Source: Myxococcaceae bacterium (lineage in GTDB: Bacteria; Myxococcota; UBA727; JABDBI01). Taken from it: a DNA stretch of 64,000 nt. Below are positions 16,403-26,100 of the stretch, in pieces. Each line of letters opens with the position of its first letter. The first letter of the stretch is position 1. Location of the stretch: assembly GCA_016000045.1 (NCBI GenBank), contig JAECQY010000006.1:51653-115652 (forward strand), read 5' to 3'. Position numbers and translations under genes: made by a program. Under the pieces are notes generated by a model that did no database searches, was not told the DNA's origin, and worked only from the letters and a program-made list of their open reading frames with translations.

Positions 16403-17509
16403 ATGTTTTTGAACCTTGTCTACCCTTATCACGTATTTTTTCATTTTTTGAACGTGCTAAGGTACCCGTCATTTCGCATCATCATGGCGGCGTTAACAGC
16501 CTTGGTTTTGAGCTTGTTCTTATTTCCTTCGTTTATCCGAAAGATGCAAATTTTCAAATTTGGCCAAGAGATTCGTAAGGAAGGACCCGAAGATCATTAC
16601 AAAAAACAAGGAACACCCACGATGGGAGGGCTCTTGATTCTCTTTTCGGTGCTGATTTCAACGTTATTGTGGTCCGACTTGACACATACTGGGGTTTGGA
16701 TCTTGTTGATTGTCATGCTCGGCTATGGTGCCATCGGGTTTTACGATGACTATCGCAAAATTAGATATCGAAATTCCGAGGGACTCGCTGCACGTTGGAA
16801 ATTGTTCTTTCAGTTTCTGATCGGCTCTGCTGCTTTGTGGGTATATGCTTCCAATGCTGGCTCGATGCCCTTTTCGACTGAAATCAATATTCCGTTTGTG
16901 GCTTTTGAGAAATTTCACCCAGAGCTTTCTGTTGGCGTATTTTTTCTTTTTGCGTTGTTTATTTTACTGGGTACTTCCAACGCGGTTAATCTAACAGACG
17001 GCTTGGATGGTCTTGCTATAGGCCCCGTGTTGATCAGTTGCTCTGTTTTTCTTTTATTAGCCTATTCTGCAGGGACAACTCTGGCAGATTTTAATATTGC
17101 AAAATATCTAGGCATTGCGCCGGTTGTTGGTGCTTCCGAACTGTCGGTATTCTGTGCGGCTGTGATTGGAGCCGGTGTTGGTTTTCTTTGGTACAATGCT
17201 TACCCAGCGCTTATTTTCATGGGAGATGTTGGCTCATTGGCGCTTGGAGGAGTTTTAGGAATTTTAGCCATCTTGACCAAAAATGAGATTTTATCGGCTT
17301 TGTTGCATGGAGCATTTTTGATCGAAGCGCTGAGCGTAATTCTTCAAGTCGCTTCGTTCAAGCTTCGCAAAAAGCGAATTTTTCGCATGAGCCCGCTCCA
17401 CCATCACTTCGAATTGCTAGGCTGGCCAGAACCTCGGATCATTGTTCGATTCTGGATTTTTAGCGCGATGCTGGCTTTACTGGCTTTAGCCTCTTTGAAG
17501 TTGCGATGA
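16403..17509 (+). CDS. mraY: Phospho-N-acetylmuramoyl-pentapeptide transferase
   Basis: Makes lipid I on the inner membrane. The 368-residue protein has ten hydrophobic segments and the family motifs KKQGTPTMGG, GFYDDYRK (catalytic Asp pair), NLTDGLDGLAIGP, FMGDVGSLALGG and PLHHHFELLGWPE. The ATG at 16403 has no ribosome site, but a TATGTT box ends six bases before it, so the message may be leaderless. It starts a three-gene wall cluster (mraY-murD-ftsW) in which murE, murF and murG are not adjacent. Confidence 0.95.
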   Translation: MFLNLVYPYHVFFHFLNVLRYPSFRIIMAALTALVLSLFLFPSFIRKMQIFKFGQEIRKEGPEDHYKKQGTPTMGGLLILFSVLISTLLWSDLTHTGVWILLIVMLGYGAIGFYDDYRKIRYRNSEGLAARWKLFFQFLIGSAALWVYASNAGSMPFSTEINIPFVAFEKFHPELSVGVFFLFALFILLGTSNAVNLTDGLDGLAIGPVLISCSVFLLLAYSAGTTLADFNIAKYLGIAPVVGASELSVFCAAVIGAGVGFLWYNAYPALIFMGDVGSLALGGVLGILAILTKNEILSALLHGAFLIEALSVILQVASFKLRKKRIFRMSPLHHHFELLGWPEPRIIVRFWIFSAMLALLALASLKLR

Positions 17510-18660
17510 CCATGAAATGGGGAATTGTCGGGAACGCCCGCTCTGGAAAGGCAGCGGAGGCCTATTTAAAAAAAATGGGTCAGCTTACCGTGTTACTGGA
17601 TGACAATAATGGGACTTTGTCGCCGGAAGCGGTGCAAGAACTAGACAGCCTGGTCTTGTCACCTGGGGTTCCACGAACCCACTTGGCCGTTCAAAAAGCG
17701 ATCAACCTTGAATTGCCCATTCTGAACGAGATCGACGTAGCGTTTCCTTCTCTGAAAGACTGTCGTTTTGTGGGGATTACGGGGACCAATGGGAAATCCA
17801 CAACCACCGCTCTCTTAGGGCATCTCCTTCGCTGTGTAGAACCACGCACGTTTATCGGTGGAAATCTAGGAAAACCGTTGTGTGAGGCGCTTACGGACGA
17901 TGAGAGCCCTCGATTCGCGGTATTAGAGCTTTCAAGCTTTCAGTTGGAGACGCTGTTTAGACTGAGACTTGATGTAGCTATTTTGCTCAATTTAACGCCG
18001 GATCATTTGGATCGATATCCTTCAGCGGAAGCTTACTATGCAGTGAAGCGCAGCATCTTTAAGCTTCTGAAGCCACAAGGCATCCGGATTTCGGGGCCGT
18101 TTTCAGGGGAAGGTCTTCGATTGCCTCAGACTCTGCTGGGGGCTCACAACGCTCAGAATGCGTGTGCGGCAATCCAAGCAGCTCGTGTGTTGGGTCTTTC
18201 CAATGAAGCAATTCAGAAAGGATTGGACTCCTTTCCAGGCATTGCCCATCGTTTGGAAATCTTAGGGACCCAGCATGGTGTGCTGTGGATCAACGACTCG
18301 AAAGCGACCAATGTAGAGTCGACGCTTGCAGCATTGTCTTGCTTTGAAAAGGGTTTGCATTTGGTTTTGGGAGGTCATGGAAAGGGAGCCAGTTACGCTC
18401 CGATTGTTCAGGCATCGCAAAATCGAGTCAAGCAAGTGTACCTGATCGGCGAAGATGCGCATACGATTCAACAAGCTTTCGGGGAAAAGGATCGGCGAGT
18501 GCTTGGTTGTCGAACGATCGAAGTCGCCTCAGAAGAGATTCGAAAACGAGCTGTGAGCGGAGATGTTGTATTGCTTTCTCCTGCGTGTGCCAGTTACGAT
18601 CAGTTTCGTAACTTCGAACATCGAGGTAATCGATTCCGGGAGTTGTTTGATGGGATCTAG
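17506..18660 (+). CDS. murD: UDP-N-acetylmuramoylalanine--D-glutamate ligase
   Basis: Adds D-glutamate to the peptidoglycan precursor. The 384-residue protein shows the Mur ligase ATP loop GITGTNGKSTTTALL, LELSSFQLET (Mg and substrate binding), LNLTPDHLDRYPS, the HRLEILG and NDSKATNVEST segments and the C-terminal LSPACASYDQFRNFEHRG. The start overlaps the mraY stop (ATGA) and the end overlaps ftsW by 11 bases, giving tight coupling. Slightly shorter than E. coli MurD (438), mainly in the N-terminal domain. Confidence 0.95.
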   Translation: MTMKWGIVGNARSGKAAEAYLKKMGQLTVLLDDNNGTLSPEAVQELDSLVLSPGVPRTHLAVQKAINLELPILNEIDVAFPSLKDCRFVGITGTNGKSTTTALLGHLLRCVEPRTFIGGNLGKPLCEALTDDESPRFAVLELSSFQLETLFRLRLDVAILLNLTPDHLDRYPSAEAYYAVKRSIFKLLKPQGIRISGPFSGEGLRLPQTLLGAHNAQNACAAIQAARVLGLSNEAIQKGLDSFPGIAHRLEILGTQHGVLWINDSKATNVESTLAALSCFEKGLHLVLGGHGKGASYAPIVQASQNRVKQVYLIGEDAHTIQQAFGEKDRRVLGCRTIEVASEEIRKRAVSGDVVLLSPACASYDQFRNFEHRGNRFRELFDGI

Positions 18661-19732
18661 AATTTTGTTGATCAGCACGCTCGTTTTGATCTTTTTGGGG
18701 CTGGTGATGGTCTATTCAAGTTCGGGTGTCACGGCCCATATGAGTCTTGGCGATTCATTTTTTTATCTCAAGCGGCAGGCGATCTATATCGGAATGGGTC
18801 TCATTCTGTTTATTTTTGTACAGTACATAGACACAAATTTTTATCGAAAATATGCGTATGTATTTTATTGGGTCGGGATTGCATTGCTGGTCTTGGTCTT
18901 GGTGCCTGGTATTGGAAAATCCGCAGGCGGAGCCGCTCGTTGGATCTCACTGGGGGTGATTCGATTGCAAGCAGGGGAGGTCTTTAAATTCGCTTTGATT
19001 GTTTATTTGGCGATGTCGCTTGCGAAAAAAGGTGAGCGGATGAGTTCGTTTCGAGTAGGCATTATTCCCCACGTGGTACTTCCGGGATTCGCCATGGTTC
19101 TCTTGCTTCTCGAACCTGATTTTGGAACAACCAGCATCGTGGCATTTGTCACCTTTATGATGCTTTTTGTGGGAGGCGCGCGAGTGGCTTATCTATTTGG
19201 TGGAATCTTGTTCGCGATTCCCATTGGGATTCAAGCAATTGCTTCCAGCCCCTATCGAATGGCGCGGGTGATGGCTTTTCTGGACCCCTGGACGCATCGC
19301 CAAGATGGAGGCTATCAAGTTGTACAAAGCTTGATGACGTTTGGTTCTGGATCTTGGTTTGGAGCGGGTCTGGGAAGAGGTCCAAGCAAACTTTATTTTT
19401 TGCCCGCTGCGCACACGGATTTTATTTTGGCGGCGATTGGTGAAGAACTCGGGTTCCTGGGTATTCTGCTTGTGATTGGATGTTTTGGAGCGATCTTGAT
19501 CGTTGGTTTGTTGACAGCGTTGCGAGCTAAGAATTCATTCGACTGTTATTTAGCCGCTGGAATGACGGCGCTGATGATTTTGCAAGCCATCTTGAATATG
19601 TTCGTTGTGATGGGTCTGGTGCCTACCAAGGGGCTGACGCTACCGCTTGTTAGTTATGGAGGAAGCAGTATGTTGGTAGGCTGCTTGATGATGGGCATCT
19701 TGTATCAACTTTCGAGTAAATATGAACGTTAG
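18650..19732 (+). CDS. ftsW: Peptidoglycan glycosyltransferase FtsW
   Basis: SEDS-family polymerase working with a class B PBP in septal wall synthesis. The 360-residue polytopic protein has GAARWISLGVIRLQAGEVFK, LLLLEPDFGTTSI (catalytic Asp region), WFGAGLGRGPSKLYFLPAAH and LPLVSYGGSSML, all SEDS hallmarks. I call it FtsW, not RodA, because it follows murD. The ATG at 18650 overlaps murD; the open frame extends 29 codons upstream within murD, but those residues are not part of the family. The next gene's signal-peptide ATG lies 26 bases after the stop. Confidence 0.92.
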   Translation: MGSRILLISTLVLIFLGLVMVYSSSGVTAHMSLGDSFFYLKRQAIYIGMGLILFIFVQYIDTNFYRKYAYVFYWVGIALLVLVLVPGIGKSAGGAARWISLGVIRLQAGEVFKFALIVYLAMSLAKKGERMSSFRVGIIPHVVLPGFAMVLLLLEPDFGTTSIVAFVTFMMLFVGGARVAYLFGGILFAIPIGIQAIASSPYRMARVMAFLDPWTHRQDGGYQVVQSLMTFGSGSWFGAGLGRGPSKLYFLPAAHTDFILAAIGEELGFLGILLVIGCFGAILIVGLLTALRAKNSFDCYLAAGMTALMILQAILNMFVVMGLVPTKGLTLPLVSYGGSSMLVGCLMMGILYQLSSKYER

Positions 19733-19757
19733 ACTGATTTTTGGCAACGGAAACGAA

Positions 19758-22124
19758 ATGCGCGTTTTATTTTTAGTTTTGTTTCATGTGGCAGCTACTG
19801 GGTTTTATTCACCGGTTGCTTTACTGCCTCATCAGCAAGCACCCATTGACTATTTGCTGAAGCATCCCGAGATCAAAGGTCTTCTGGTGAATCACTATAT
19901 GGGTACTGGAAAAACCTTTTTAGCCATTGGTTTTGCAGAGCAGTTTCAGGATAAGCCAGTGATTATTCTTGCCCCTCGCTTTATTGAAGGGCATTGGCGA
20001 AATCAGATGAGCCAGTTTAGAGTGGCTCATCCGAATCGATACGAATTTGTATCCTACAACGACGCGCCGGAGAAACTGAAGAATCGAGACTTATCAAACA
20101 CGATTTTGTTGATGGATGAAGCGCATAATCTGCTTCGCCTCATTCAATCGGTTGATTTGCAGCAGAATCAAGACTACAGCCAGCTCTATATTCAGCTTCG
20201 CCAATGTCACCGCATTCTAGCGCTCACAGGAACTCCTATTTACAGCGCAGAGTATGACTTGGCACCGCTTTTGAATTTGGTTTCGGGTAAAGAGTTGTTG
20301 CCCTTCAATGAAGAAGAATTTCGACTCAAGTACACAGAAGTCAATCCCGGTCCATCCTTCTTACGAGGGTATTTATCCGAAAGTATGATTCTTCGTGGAG
20401 CAAGCCCAATTATGCTGGCCTTTGCGGGTGCAGGGCTCTTTGGCTATGTTGGCATCCCGGCGGTTTTCACGGTGGGGATGATCGCGTCCCCTGTGTTCAA
20501 TTCGGTGCTATTGCCACTGGAGAAATACAAGCTCAGGCGACTCAATGTTGAAGAGCTCAAAGCGGTGACTCAAGATTATATTTCCTTCTACGAAATCCCC
20601 AATCAAGATCGCAGCCAGTTTCCATCCCAAGAGCGTCATATTCGAGAAGTGAATTACGATTCGTATCAATTTAAGTTTTTCTTGGATTTTGCTGAGATGG
20701 CTTTGGATGACGATCGTCTTCGAATGCTTCTTAAGGAGCATCGGCCAAATTTGGATGCAACTTATGCAAAAATGAATAGCACCTTGCTCCAAAAGCAGCT
20801 TCGTAATGCGCCCGGTGCAGGACGTGATATCGGCAATTTAGGAGATGAGCCCAGTAAATTCAAAGAGATTTTGAAGGTCATTCAAAAAGGGCCTTTCGAG
20901 AAGACGGTGGTGTACTCGAATTATTTTGAAAACGGGATTCTTACATTTTCGCGTTATTTGGATCAGCACGGCTTGAAGGATAAATATCAAATACTACGAC
21001 CCGATGCGAGCACAGAAGAGCAGCTCAGAATCGTTTCGAACTACAACTCGGGAGATATTCCCATCTTGCTTTTGCATCCGGAAATTACGGAAGGGATCTC
21101 TTTAAAAGGTACTCGGCAGTTCCACATCATGGAGCCTGTTCTGAACTCCACGGTTCTGGAACAGGTAGTCGCCAGAGCGATTCGTTATCAGTCGCATGCC
21201 GATCTTCCTGCTCAGCAACGAAAAGTGGATGTTTATCTGTGGAAAGTGATGTTAGGTGGGTTTAACCTGAAGAACTTTGAGATTGGTAAAAAAAATTGGT
21301 TGAAAAGATACCGGGAGCTGAGTGACTGGAGTGACTTTGGTCGAGGGCTTATACAGGTTGATAAAAATTACTATTTTAAAATGTATTCACCGGACGAATA
21401 TACCTATATTCGGTTGGGTGATCTTTCTGCCAATGTTCGGCGCTTCAAAGAGGTCTTGGAAGACCATTCGATCGAAAAACCGATTGATTTGAGTTTGCTC
21501 AGCAAACCCAGGGAATCGATTGTTTCTCAGATATACCCTGCCGCCGTACTGACGATGAGTTATTTGTTTAATCCGCAGATCCATTGGTTAGGAAACCAAG
21601 AATTAAAAACAATGCCCGTGATGGAATCCACGACCTCCTATCGAGCCGGCATCGAGGTTCCATTGTTTCGTTATTTGAACGCAGGAGGCCACGTACAGTA
21701 TACGGCTTATTCTTTTCCGAGGCAAGAAAGCTCCTTAGTGATGCTCGGTACGGGCCTCGATGTGAAGACCCAGGTCCCGATCGTCTTTAAGAATCAGCGC
21801 ATTGCGCCCTATTTACTGGCTTCGCTAGGCATTAACGGCATCATCGATACGGGAGCTTTGAGAGAATACTCAGAGGCTCGTTCAAGTACCGGAAAACGGC
21901 AGAATGAAACGTCCATTTTTGGCCTGGGACCCGAAGGTTCTATCGCTACTGGAATTGAGTACTACCCGGTCCCTTTGCTCGGCATTTTTATGGAAGGTGG
22001 GGTTCGAGGGTTGATTGGCTTGCATCGCATTGAAGACCGGATCGAGAACATCACGACTTGGGATTTCCGAAGTTATTCGCTGTACGCTTGGAAGCTGCAG
22101 GCAGGACTGAGGCTTGGGTTCTAG
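19758..22124 (+). CDS. Superfamily 2 helicase-like ATPase with signal peptide and C-terminal beta-barrel-like domain
   Basis: A 788-residue protein of unusual build. From the ATG at 19758 the first 20 residues (MRVLFLVLFHVAATGFYSPV) look like a signal peptide; a start at 19722 would add 12 residues. Helicase motifs follow: Walker A MGTGKT (Lys52), DEAH (120-123), TGTP (157-160) and a late QVVARAIR (from Gln469) preceded by LHPEITEGISLKG. Between the two helicase lobes lies a hydrophobic pair of segments (IMLAFAGAGLFGYVGIPAVF onward). From about residue 610 the sequence alternates polar and hydrophobic residues with turns and ends YAWKLQAGLRLGF, like an outer-membrane barrel with terminal Phe. 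The motifs resemble SNF2 and viral D6/D11-type helicases. Location and function are unknown; the signal peptide may instead be a membrane anchor. Confidence 0.7.
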   Translation: MRVLFLVLFHVAATGFYSPVALLPHQQAPIDYLLKHPEIKGLLVNHYMGTGKTFLAIGFAEQFQDKPVIILAPRFIEGHWRNQMSQFRVAHPNRYEFVSYNDAPEKLKNRDLSNTILLMDEAHNLLRLIQSVDLQQNQDYSQLYIQLRQCHRILALTGTPIYSAEYDLAPLLNLVSGKELLPFNEEEFRLKYTEVNPGPSFLRGYLSESMILRGASPIMLAFAGAGLFGYVGIPAVFTVGMIASPVFNSVLLPLEKYKLRRLNVEELKAVTQDYISFYEIPNQDRSQFPSQERHIREVNYDSYQFKFFLDFAEMALDDDRLRMLLKEHRPNLDATYAKMNSTLLQKQLRNAPGAGRDIGNLGDEPSKFKEILKVIQKGPFEKTVVYSNYFENGILTFSRYLDQHGLKDKYQILRPDASTEEQLRIVSNYNSGDIPILLLHPEITEGISLKGTRQFHIMEPVLNSTVLEQVVARAIRYQSHADLPAQQRKVDVYLWKVMLGGFNLKNFEIGKKNWLKRYRELSDWSDFGRGLIQVDKNYYFKMYSPDEYTYIRLGDLSANVRRFKEVLEDHSIEKPIDLSLLSKPRESIVSQIYPAAVLTMSYLFNPQIHWLGNQELKTMPVMESTTSYRAGIEVPLFRYLNAGGHVQYTAYSFPRQESSLVMLGTGLDVKTQVPIVFKNQRIAPYLLASLGINGIIDTGALREYSEARSSTGKRQNETSIFGLGPEGSIATGIEYYPVPLLGIFMEGGVRGLIGLHRIEDRIENITTWDFRSYSLYAWKLQAGLRLGF

Positions 22125-22738
22125 TCTGGCTTAAGGACATGAAGAGATCGGATAGCGACTGCTCCGAATCCCGTTCCTGCTAACCACAGCTGTCCTTGCA
22201 ATTCGTGTGGTTTGAGCTTCTTTCTGCAGATTTGGTAGCCCTGTTTGGATAAGTCATGAGCCAGCTGCTGGCGAGTGATGCCATCGATACCCCCTTCGAT
22301 CAGAGTCACGATTTTGTTTTGAATGAGAAGAAGACTGCTTTTGGTGCCATCCACGACAAAGCCATCTTGATCCAGTAACAAGGCCTCAAAGGCATGATGC
22401 TCTTGAGCGATGCGATAGGCTTTTTGGTAGGCGGAACGGTTATCGGTCTTGTACGGGCCAGGAGAGATCTCGCTTGTCAGCACAACAGAAACGCCATTCG
22501 CATAAATCGCTGGGTCTTGGGGTTGATAGGGCCGAGTTTCGAGTTGATAACCAGAAGGTCTGAGAGAGATACGAGCCAAATACGTTCCTGGTGGAAACTG
22601 AAAAGACAGTTCAGATGGAATGGGAATGCCTAAAGCACTCGCGTGGGCATGAAGGCGATGAAGGTGCTCTTGGAGCCAGAGGGGAGTGCTTTCTTGTACA
22701 AGCAGGGTGGTAAAGACGTAAGTTGAATTGGTAAACAC
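22121..22738 (-). CDS. pabC: Class IV aminotransferase-fold PLP enzyme, probably aminodeoxychorismate lyase
   Basis: A 205-residue fold-type IV PLP protein. The likely PLP lysine lies in GPYKTDNRSAYQKAYRIA; EALLLDQDGFVVDGTKSSLL and GIDGITRQ are the usual phosphate-binding and dimer segments. Short length, and the presence of pabA (31.4 kb) and folA elsewhere in the window, favour the lyase that releases p-aminobenzoate from aminodeoxychorismate. Some related proteins are D-amino acid or branched-chain aminotransferases, and the usual Glu in the 'DG.v.E' motif is Asp here (VVDG). It converges on the helicase-barrel gene with a four-base overlap. Confidence 0.72.
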   Translation of the reverse strand: MFTNSTYVFTTLLVQESTPLWLQEHLHRLHAHASALGIPIPSELSFQFPPGTYLARISLRPSGYQLETRPYQPQDPAIYANGVSVVLTSEISPGPYKTDNRSAYQKAYRIAQEHHAFEALLLDQDGFVVDGTKSSLLLIQNKIVTLIEGGIDGITRQQLAHDLSKQGYQICRKKLKPHELQGQLWLAGTGFGAVAIRSLHVLKPD

Positions 22739-23172
22739 TTGTATAGGTTAGTCAATCGATCGATCAAATCCAAGCACCCATGCAAGTCGAGATACGTCAC
22801 GATATTTGAACAACTGCTGGTTTAAAAATCTGAGATGGATTCAGTGGTACGTATGGATATAGCTCGGTTAGAGTAAAGCGATCTGTTTTGGTCTCTGGAT
22901 CGATGTTAGCCTCAGGTTGTGAAGTGCAAGAAGTATGCGAGTTTCCAAACACAGAGTTGATCTTGAAACCGTAACCAACCTCTCTTGCCATGGCGTTCCA
23001 GCGGGAACGATCGGTTCTTCTGGTGTCTCCATCTATTCAGTTTTTAGCGTGTCTGCCGTGTGAAGCTCATTAAAAAAGACTTCACGTTTTCTGGGGGCAG
23101 GTTGGTGATTATAACGCTTGTCATTAGAGGGTCTAAGGAATACGCTTCGAACGCAATCAATGAGAGCCGTAA
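22739..23172. other. Intergenic stretch without a recognisable gene
   Basis: About 430 bases between the divergent pabC-like gene and the large exported protein. A 64-codon open frame exists on the minus strand (22797-22991) but has no ribosome site, no recognisable domain and nothing in its surroundings to support it. No tRNA, repeat or clear terminator was seen. It probably contains the divergent promoters, but I could not identify convincing -35/-10 pairs. Confidence 0.5.
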
Positions 23173-26100
23173 ATGATTAAGTGTGCTTTTGTTGTTTCAC
23201 AGATTTTCTTGTTTTCGTCGTTTTCTTATGCTGAGCTTACACTAGCGCGTCCGTTTGAGTTTCGGAAAGCTCTGCAAGGCGTAGGTAAAGTAATTCATTC
23301 GCCACCCAGCTTCTCTGGCTTGAGCCTAAGTCTATTTTCGTTGCCGTCTCTGTCAGAGATTGCCTCTATTGTGCGAGAAGGCGTTATTAAGACCCAAGAG
23401 GTAGAGGCAGAGGCTAAGAGAAGACGGGGTGAGTATAAAAGTCTTCTAAGGCGCGAAAAGACATTTCAAGAACGTGTTAAAGAGCGCCAAGAGCGGATCA
23501 AAGAACTGAAACAAAAAATTGAGGAGGCTCGAAATTCTTTAGAGGAAGCAAAAGAGGGAGAGTCCGCTGAAGACATGCTGGCGGAATTGTACGAACTTCA
23601 AAACAAGCCTATCCAACCAGAACTAGAAAAAAACGATAAAAAGACCGGGTTTTCGTCTCTGGGACTTGAACTCGATCTTCTTGAGCAACCGATCAAATCC
23701 GGATCTTATCAGGTACCTGGTATGAGAATGCTACCGTCCGAAGAAAAATCCGTATCGCGATCTGAAACTGCTGTATGCATCACGAATTCGGATGGTCTTT
23801 GCCAGAGCGGGGATCAATGTCCCAATATCAACCGGTTTGATCGCGTTAGTCTACTGAAACACAGAAACAAGCCGAAACCGCTTTGCTCTATTAACAATGA
23901 AGAAGAGCGCTTTGTGCGAGAGTTGGCTGTTAGGGAAGCTCAGAGATCGAAGGAAGAGGCTGAACGACGTAAGGTGCTCGCAAATTTCCCCACTCTCAGC
24001 GAAATCAAGTTTCCACCGGGTGGTTTCTGTAAGCTTATATTCGAAGAAAATCTAGAGGTAACTCTCCAAAATACAAAAGCTATCTCACGATTGTCAGCTG
24101 TTTTTAATGCGCTTGATCGAACGAAATCGAGAATTTGTATCAGCTTTAAGCAGCATGAAGGTGATTACGAATGTCAGATTAAGTGCATTGCACTAGCCAC
24201 CAATGAGTCTGTTACTGGTCAGCTCTATGCACCCGGAATACAAGGCTACGAAACTACAACAACGGCAACGCAAACCGCACTCGCGGTGTTGGCATTAGAA
24301 CGACTCGCTTGTCCACCCTACACACGTCAAGAAGAGTCAAGAGGTCTAGCCAATAAGTGGGTCTGTCGGCTTTTCGAACGAAATCATCAATTGCTTTCAG
24401 GAGCTACTATTGCTCAGACTCCAACTGGACCAATAAGTATTTCTGAAGATATGGCGCGGGTTGAAGCATTTTGTCGAACGCACAATCTATACAATGAAAC
24501 TTGCGATGTTTTAGTGAAATTTTCATATGATGAAATTATTGAACAAAATGGAATTAATTATGCGTTAAGTCTGATGATTGATCAAGTAAAACGCCGAGGG
24601 CGCTTTAGCAATACTTTAGTAGCAGTGATCGGAAAGGCTCTTCGAAAACAATTTGCGCAAGAAAACCCGGATGTATTTCAGCATCAGGCTAAGAGACTCG
24701 AAGATAACTGTGAGGGCTATAAGCTTTGCCAATCAGAGTTTGATCCGCTTAACCCAGCCGATCCGCTTCAGCTGATACAGCTTGGCGCTATCGAGGCAAA
24801 CGCTTTGCTGATCTATGCGGTGAACGGATTTAATTTAGAGTTCGATTGGCACCATTTGGCATTACCAATGCTGGATAGGACGATCATGAACTTTACATGC
24901 CACCCTCTCCCCTTAGAGCTACGAAGGGACAGGGTGGTGTCTAAATACGAGTTGTATCGTTCTTGCTTTGAGCTTGTTGCGTGTGAGGTGGCTCTTTTAA
25001 GTCAACAAACAATAAGACGTGCTCAGGGTGATGCACAAGGTTTGAAGATTCTTGAAAAGTCCGTTGTGTGTGATTCAAGCTGTAGCAGTAGTGCTCTCCG
25101 ACATTTTCTTAACGCTTCGTTTTATGGGCGCAACCTGGATGCTACCATGCTTTGCCTCGGTGGTCATTTGTCGAGTGAAATGAGTCAGGAAGATATGCGT
25201 CCCTTTGGCCTGTTAACCGCAAGGCAATTGTATGAAACCCACGCTGAAGGTACTGACAAGCGTTTTGTGTTTGCGCTTGAACTCTGGGATAGCTCAGGAG
25301 AGTGTCAAGAAAGAAATACTGATTATAGTACTAGGTTATCTTTTGGCGAGTTTAAAGAATTAATTTTTAATGCTGTTGAAAGAAGTAAAATCTACCCATC
25401 ATTTCACGTAGTATGCGATAATGAAATGATTGCTGAACACTTTGCAATGGAGACCGCTTGGTATACGCGCGGTCTCCCATTCAGTATTGTGCCCAGCGGT
25501 TTGTCTGTTTGTTATCTCCAGTCTCGCTGGGAGAAGACAAGGCGTGCATCGAATGGTATTAATTTTGTTACAAATAATGCGACGATGCGAGGTAAGTTTT
25601 CAGAAGAGGTTGATTCTGTTGAAGAACCGGGCGCAAGTAGTTCAGAACCAACTAATCGGATCAACATCGTTGTGTTGTGTGGGCACAGTCCTGATGTTCA
25701 AGAGCAGATTGAGAATATTTCTGAGCATCAACGATCCGGAGTATTAATCCTCGGCTGCTGTAATTTCGATCAAGAATTTCTTCGTAAATTGCTTGGGTCC
25801 TTTACCTCAATTGTTTGTTCTGCTGGTGAACCGAGAGAGGAAGACATCCTTGGCATTGTCTCCGAAACTTGTCAGAACTTTCTTGTGAATGGATTTTCCA
25901 TTGCAGAATCACTTATGTGTGCAAAAAATACCCTAGCTAAGCGAGGTGCTGATAGCGGAAGCTACTCGTTCTATTGCAAAGGATTAGACGTGACTCTTCC
26001 TTGGCCAACAGTCTGCGAATTAACTCCTTTTATGGAGCCATTACGTGCATATTTGACGTGGTTCCAAAACTGTGAACGCCTTGGTCATCAGGTCAAGGAG

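Noticed and set aside
22797..22991. 64-codon minus-strand open frame upstream of the CHAT-like gene
   Set aside because: No ribosome site, no signal peptide or domain, and no conserved neighbour; probably chance.
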